From NCBI GenBank assembly GCA_910578085.1, contig CAJTPM010000005.1:108722-172721 (forward strand): a DNA stretch of 64,000 bases. The letters run 5' to 3'. Positions 62,511-64,000 of the stretch are shown piece after piece. The position numbers and the translations under genes were made by a program. The stretch's first letter is position 1; each line of letters begins with the position of its first letter. The notes beneath the pieces were generated by a model, which saw nothing but the letters and a program-made list of their open reading frames with translations, was not told the origin of the DNA and did no database searches. This stretch comes from an uncultured Lachnospiraceae bacterium. Lineage in GTDB: Bacteria; Bacillota; Clostridia; Lachnospirales; Lachnospiraceae.

Positions 62511-62558
62511 CATACCGATGGTATGTTTATATTATCATACCATCGGTATGTATGTCAA
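62511..62558 (-). promoter_or_regulatory. TetR promoter with two mirrored operators
   Basis: On the minus strand, TTGACA (62558-62553) and GATAAT (62536-62531) are spaced by 16 bases. CATACC-n3-GGTATG palindromes lie at 62511-62525 and 62536-62550; one is the exact reverse complement of the other, their centres are 25 bases apart, and they cover the spacer and the transcription start. Repressor bound there would block its own gene. Confidence 0.85.
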
Positions 62559-62615
62559 TATCTGTATTCAATAATAAGATGCTCCAAAGCCCGCATTCCT
62601 TCCGCCCGGTTATGT

Positions 62616-62978
62616 CTAGGCAAGCGCTTCCTCGAATATCCGCAGAAGCTGTTCCTGATGAAAGGGTTTATCCACAAAAGCTTTGGCGCCGATGGCTTTC
62701 ACCCGCTCAAAAGTGTCATCATATGCCAAAGAGGAGACAATAACGATCCGCGCATCCGGATGTTCTTTCAAAATAATCTCGGTAGCGTCCAGGCCGTCCA
62801 TTCCCTGCATAATGATGTCCATCGTCACCAGATCGGGGTTCACCTCCGCATACCGTGCGATCGCGTCCTCACCGCTGCGGCAGTGTGCTGCAATCTCATA
62901 ATCCGTACCTGCCAGAACGTCCTCCAGCTGAACCCGGACCAGCCGGGAATCATCTACCACCATAATTCGTTTGCTCAT
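62616..62978 (-). CDS. Stand-alone CheY-like receiver
   Basis: A 120-residue receiver without output domain. The acidic pocket is VVDDSRLVR, the phospho-acceptor is Asp54 in TMDIIMQGMDG, the switch region is VIVSSLA, and the conserved Lys is in FVDKPFH. GGGGAG lies seven bases before the ATG. It directly follows a CheX-like gene in the same direction, and no flagellar or chemoreceptor gene lies in the window, so it may serve signalling other than motility. Confidence 0.92.
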   Translation of the reverse strand: MSKRIMVVDDSRLVRVQLEDVLAGTDYEIAAHCRSGEDAIARYAEVNPDLVTMDIIMQGMDGLDATEIILKEHPDARIVIVSSLAYDDTFERVKAIGAKAFVDKPFHQEQLLRIFEEALA

Positions 62979-62995
62979 TCTTGCACTCCCCTCTC

Positions 62996-63484
62996 TCAGG
63001 CTTCCCCGGAAACCGCCCCATCCACGTTGGCACAAGGCACATGATGGATCAGCTGAGCACCTCCACAGTGCTCAGCGGTGTATGTGAGCACAAACTGTAT
63101 TTCACTGCCTTCCGGCTCATAGCGCCCACGATAAAACACCGGGGGACCAAAATGAGCAGAAACCTCTGTGGCCAAAAACATTGCCCTGGCAATTTTGCCA
63201 CAGAGCACATTAAGATATTCCTTGCTGAACTCTTCCAGATCCTCAGAGCTGACCGATTCCTCATGAAAAGAATTGCAGGCCATGCGGTACAGCAGTCCGG
63301 TATCCGCGCAGAGCGTAAGACTTGTACGAAACCCCTTATCGAAGGTGATCTGAACCGTACACAGATCCTCCCCCGGCGACTGTTCTCCCTGGTGAAGATG
63401 CACGCCGGCCGTCCGCTCCGTCACATCCTGAACGGCCTGATCCAGTATTCGTTCAAGCTCTTCTTTTGCAATGACAGTATTCAT
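62996..63484 (-). CDS. CheX-like chemotaxis phosphatase
   Basis: A 162-residue protein similar to the CheC/CheX group that dephosphorylates CheY. The catalytic-like stretch is SKEYLNVLCGKIA (Glu, Asn and Gly as in the CheX consensus), with a Pro (FGPP) about 22 residues later. It lies between two receiver genes, each of which could be its substrate. AAAGAGAG precedes the ATG. Confidence 0.75.
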   Translation of the reverse strand: MNTVIAKEELERILDQAVQDVTERTAGVHLHQGEQSPGEDLCTVQITFDKGFRTSLTLCADTGLLYRMACNSFHEESVSSEDLEEFSKEYLNVLCGKIARAMFLATEVSAHFGPPVFYRGRYEPEGSEIQFVLTYTAEHCGGAQLIHHVPCANVDGAVSGEA

Positions 63485-63509
63485 AAAACAGATTCTCTCT
63501 TTTTATAAA

Positions 63510-63920
63510 TCACTTCATCTCGTCCTGTTCGGCCGGATCTAAAACCCGTCGAATCCTCTTGAGAAGATCCTCCGAGGAAAATGGCTTCAGCATATAATCG
63601 CAGATCCCCAGCCTTACACTTTTCAAAACCGCATCCTTATCCTACACACCGGTAAGCATAATCACCGGTATATCCTTTCTGTCCTGCATCATGCGTATTT
63701 CCTGCAGCGTCTCAATACCGTTCTTCTGCGGCATCTCAATATCCAACAGGATAAGATCCGGTCTCTCCTGCTCCAGATACCGCAAAGCCCGCACCCCCGA
63801 ATTGACTGTGATCACCTCATAGTCACTGCGCAGGGTATCTGCTATCCGGGTCAGGACAATTGCCGTATCATCCACTGCCAGAATACACTTTCTGGAATCT
63901 CCGACCTCTGTTTCGCTCAT
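63510..63920 (-). pseudogene. Receiver-domain gene interrupted by an in-frame TAG
   Basis: The frame from ATG 63920 (AAGGAGG ten bases upstream) encodes the first 92 residues of a receiver: VDDTAIVLTR, phospho-acceptor Asp in LLDIEMPQKNG, and switch Thr in IMLTGV. It then meets TAG at 63644-63642. In the same phase the rest continues perfectly (DKDAVLKSVRLGICDYMLKPF, with the conserved Lys) to a TGA at 63512-63510. Full length would be about 136 residues. TAG in place of CAG, a single-base change, is the simplest cause. The truncated product lacks the last strand and the catalytic Lys. Start overlaps the preceding gene's stop by four bases. Confidence 0.75.
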
Positions 63921-64000
63921 CCGCGTTCGTCCTCCTTTTCCAGTATATAATCTCTCGGAATCTTTAAGCCAATAAACACAAGGCTTCCAGATGCCTTTTT
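63917..64000 (-). CDS. C-terminal end of a gene extending past the right edge
   Basis: The last 27 codons (ending in PRDYILEKEDERG) are read from 64000 to the TGA at 63919-63917, which overlaps the next start as ATGA. Too little is present to name the family; the neighbouring receivers suggest a sensor or hybrid kinase. Confidence 0.6.
   Translation of the reverse strand, partial: KKASGSLVFIGLKIPRDYILEKEDERG

Noticed and set aside
63642..63644. TAG read as pyrrolysine in the receiver gene
   Set aside because: Pyrrolysine is mainly found in methylamine methyltransferases, and no pyl genes are in the window; a nonsense change or a sequencing error is far simpler.

Overview
This window looks like part of the chromosome of a gut Clostridia species, most likely a Lachnospiraceae member. 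The evidence is Gram-positive-type lipoproteins, strong AGGAGG ribosome binding sites, lactose/cellobiose-family PTS genes, YesM/YesN-type sensor pairs next to glycan-uptake ABC transporters, a RafEFG-like ABC transporter with a GH36 alpha-galactosidase, and a cobalamin-dependent MetH split from its reactivation domain. I see no rRNA, tRNA, CRISPR array, insertion sequence or phage gene.

Layout. (1) Positions 1-12,900, minus strand: one long surface-polysaccharide operon read from a promoter near 12,890. It carries a very acidic membrane-anchored GH25 protein, rfbB, rfbA, a second GH25 protein, rfbC, an ABC-2 permease (Wzm-like), a polytopic membrane protein, an ABC ATPase with a C-terminal Wzt-like domain, and a methyltransferase-kinase fusion that runs off the left edge. 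The last three recall cap-dependent O-antigen export (WbdD/Wzm/Wzt), which would be unusual in a Gram-positive. (2) 13,000-16,560: a small zinc-ribbon gene, then a split metH operon. (3) 16,700-22,530: a three-gene signalling operon made of a lone receiver, a hybrid kinase with Hpt, and a hybrid kinase fused to a complete DegV fatty-acid-binding domain. This is the most striking gene set of the window.

(4) 22,560-29,232: alpha-galactoside utilisation (GH36, ABC transporter, divergent AraC regulator). (5) 29,316-39,086: a second glycan locus with an ABC transporter divergent from a YesN/YesM pair, a DUF4091-type protein and a GH29 fucosidase. (6) 39,195-50,330: housekeeping and small accessory genes (TraX-like, thiamine pyrophosphokinase, RecQ, PflX-like radical SAM, LysR, HAD, hydrolase, GNAT, isochorismatase with a divergent WYL regulator). 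An RNHCP zinc-ribbon gene sits here behind a leader with tandem tiny ORFs and an intrinsic terminator, which looks like translation-dependent attenuation.

(7) 50,370-50,980: a HigB-type toxin gene broken by deletion, with its antitoxin intact. (8) 51,151-53,058: a BaiH-type flavin oxidoreductase. (9) 53,140-58,834: a cellobiose-type PTS operon with GH1 phospho-beta-glucosidase and a divergent LicR-like activator. (10) 58,965-62,558: an RDD protein, a HAD phosphatase, and an MFS exporter under a TetR repressor with clear palindromic operators. (11) 62,616-64,000: a signalling cluster of a CheY-like receiver, a CheX-like protein, a receiver interrupted by an in-frame TAG, and the tail of another gene.

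Start sites were moved from the longest possible ORF to the start with the best-placed Shine-Dalgarno sequence; this is stated for each gene where it matters. All family names rest on motifs read by eye, without database searches.
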